From the NCBI RefSeq assembly GCF_002812705.1, contig NZ_CP025030.1, forward strand, positions 3,596,001 to 3,660,000: 64,000 bases of DNA. Direction: 5' to 3'. Position 1 is the first letter of the stretch, and the number at the start of each line of letters is the position of its first letter. This DNA comes from Achromobacter spanius. GTDB taxonomy: Bacteria > Pseudomonadota > Gammaproteobacteria > Burkholderiales > Burkholderiaceae_B. Below are positions 63,611 through 64,000 of this stretch, piece by piece. The notes beneath the pieces are model-generated. The model did no database searches, was not told the origin of the DNA, and saw only the letters and a program-made list of their open reading frames with translations. The translations under genes and the position numbers were made by a program.

Positions 63611-64000
63611 ATGACCTCGCTCCAGGACAAGGACGCAGACCGGCCCGGGTGGCGCATCGGCGTGCTGTATTCGCGCAGCGGCGTCACGGGCACGACCGAG
63701 TCGCAGCATTTCTTCGGGACGGTGCTGGCCGTGGAAGAGATCAACGCCTTGGGCGGCGTGCTGGGCCGGCCGTTGGAACCGGTGGTGTACGACCCGCGCA
63801 GCGACGCCGAGGAGTACCGGCGCCTGGCGGCCCGCCTGCTGCTGGACGACGAAGTCAGCGTCATTTTCGGCGGCTGCACCTCGCATTGCCGCAAAGCGAT
63901 GCTGCCCGTGGTGGAGCGCAGCAACTCCCTGCTGTGGTACGGCTCGGTCTACGAGGGCTTCGAGTATTCGCCCAACGTCATCTACACGGGGGCGGCGCCC
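63611..64000 (+). CDS. amiC: AmiC-like sensor/binding protein, N-terminal part
   Basis: 130 codons to the window edge from the ATG at 63611, which has AAGGA 7 bp upstream. IGVLYSRSGVTGTTESQHFF, LAVEEINALGGVLGRPLE and the SHCRKAMLPVVERSNSLLWY, YEGFEYSPNVIYTG segments match Pseudomonas AmiC closely. There is no signal peptide, so it is cytoplasmic like AmiC, which binds amides and holds the antiterminator AmiR. An amiR-like gene with an ANTAR domain would be expected just outside the window. The rest is missing. Confidence 0.88.
   Translation, partial: MTSLQDKDADRPGWRIGVLYSRSGVTGTTESQHFFGTVLAVEEINALGGVLGRPLEPVVYDPRSDAEEYRRLAARLLLDDEVSVIFGGCTSHCRKAMLPVVERSNSLLWYGSVYEGFEYSPNVIYTGAAP

Overview
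The window is high-GC DNA with dense, short-gapped operons. It looks like a beta-proteobacterial chromosome of the Alcaligenaceae (Achromobacter or Bordetella type). Grounds: a Bug-family solute receptor, several LysR/GntR-controlled catabolic loci, FecIR-type iron signalling, several liv-type ABC transporters and a long glycine-rich autotransporter. No rRNA, tRNA, CRISPR array, integrase or complete insertion sequence was found. The taxon is inferred from gene content, not from a marker gene.

Layout. Positions 1-13200 are ordinary accessory metabolism: the N-terminal part of a TonB-dependent receptor; a LysR/glutathione-transferase divergent pair with a luciferase-like oxidoreductase; an argininosuccinate-lyase-like enzyme plus Bug receptor opposite a LysR regulator; a complete FecI-FecR-receptor iron signalling set with a Fur-box-like site; and an HxlR regulator opposite an NADPH:quinone-type reductase.

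Positions 13200-28550 look like a patchwork island. They hold an exported-protein pseudogene interrupted by one in-frame TGA, unknown membrane proteins, a dynamin operon of LeoA/LeoB/LeoC type preceded by a small membrane protein with its own promoter, an FAD oxidoreductase with an upstream 46-residue membrane protein, a short-chain dehydrogenase, an McrBC-type restriction system, and a TetR gene that has lost its DNA-binding half next to McrB. A 1739-residue autotransporter follows (28965-34184). A second defence-like patch follows (34737-40415): a 1353-residue protein with an Xre helix-turn-helix and a possible nuclease-like region, transcribed divergently from an AbiEi/AbiEii pair.

Positions 40649-54557 form one tightly overlapping catabolic operon under a GntR regulator: a full liv-type ABC importer, a LeuCD-type hydratase, HyuB/HyuA, an isochorismatase-fold protein lacking the usual cysteine, a fumarate-reductase-type flavoprotein and an isocitrate-lyase-type C-C lyase. 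Together they suggest uptake and stepwise breakdown of a small cyclic amide or unsaturated dicarboxylate; the substrate is not known. Then come a Met-rich periplasmic protein, a SulP transporter and ubiC (chorismate lyase).

Positions 57664-64000 hold a second solute operon: a nitrilase-superfamily amidase, a substrate-binding protein, LivH, a LivM-LivG fusion, LivF and the start of an AmiC homologue. Its leader carries a sigma70-like promoter, a series of hairpins and a strong intrinsic terminator before the first gene. With AmiC at the other end, this suggests AmiC/AmiR-type antitermination control of a transporter operon.
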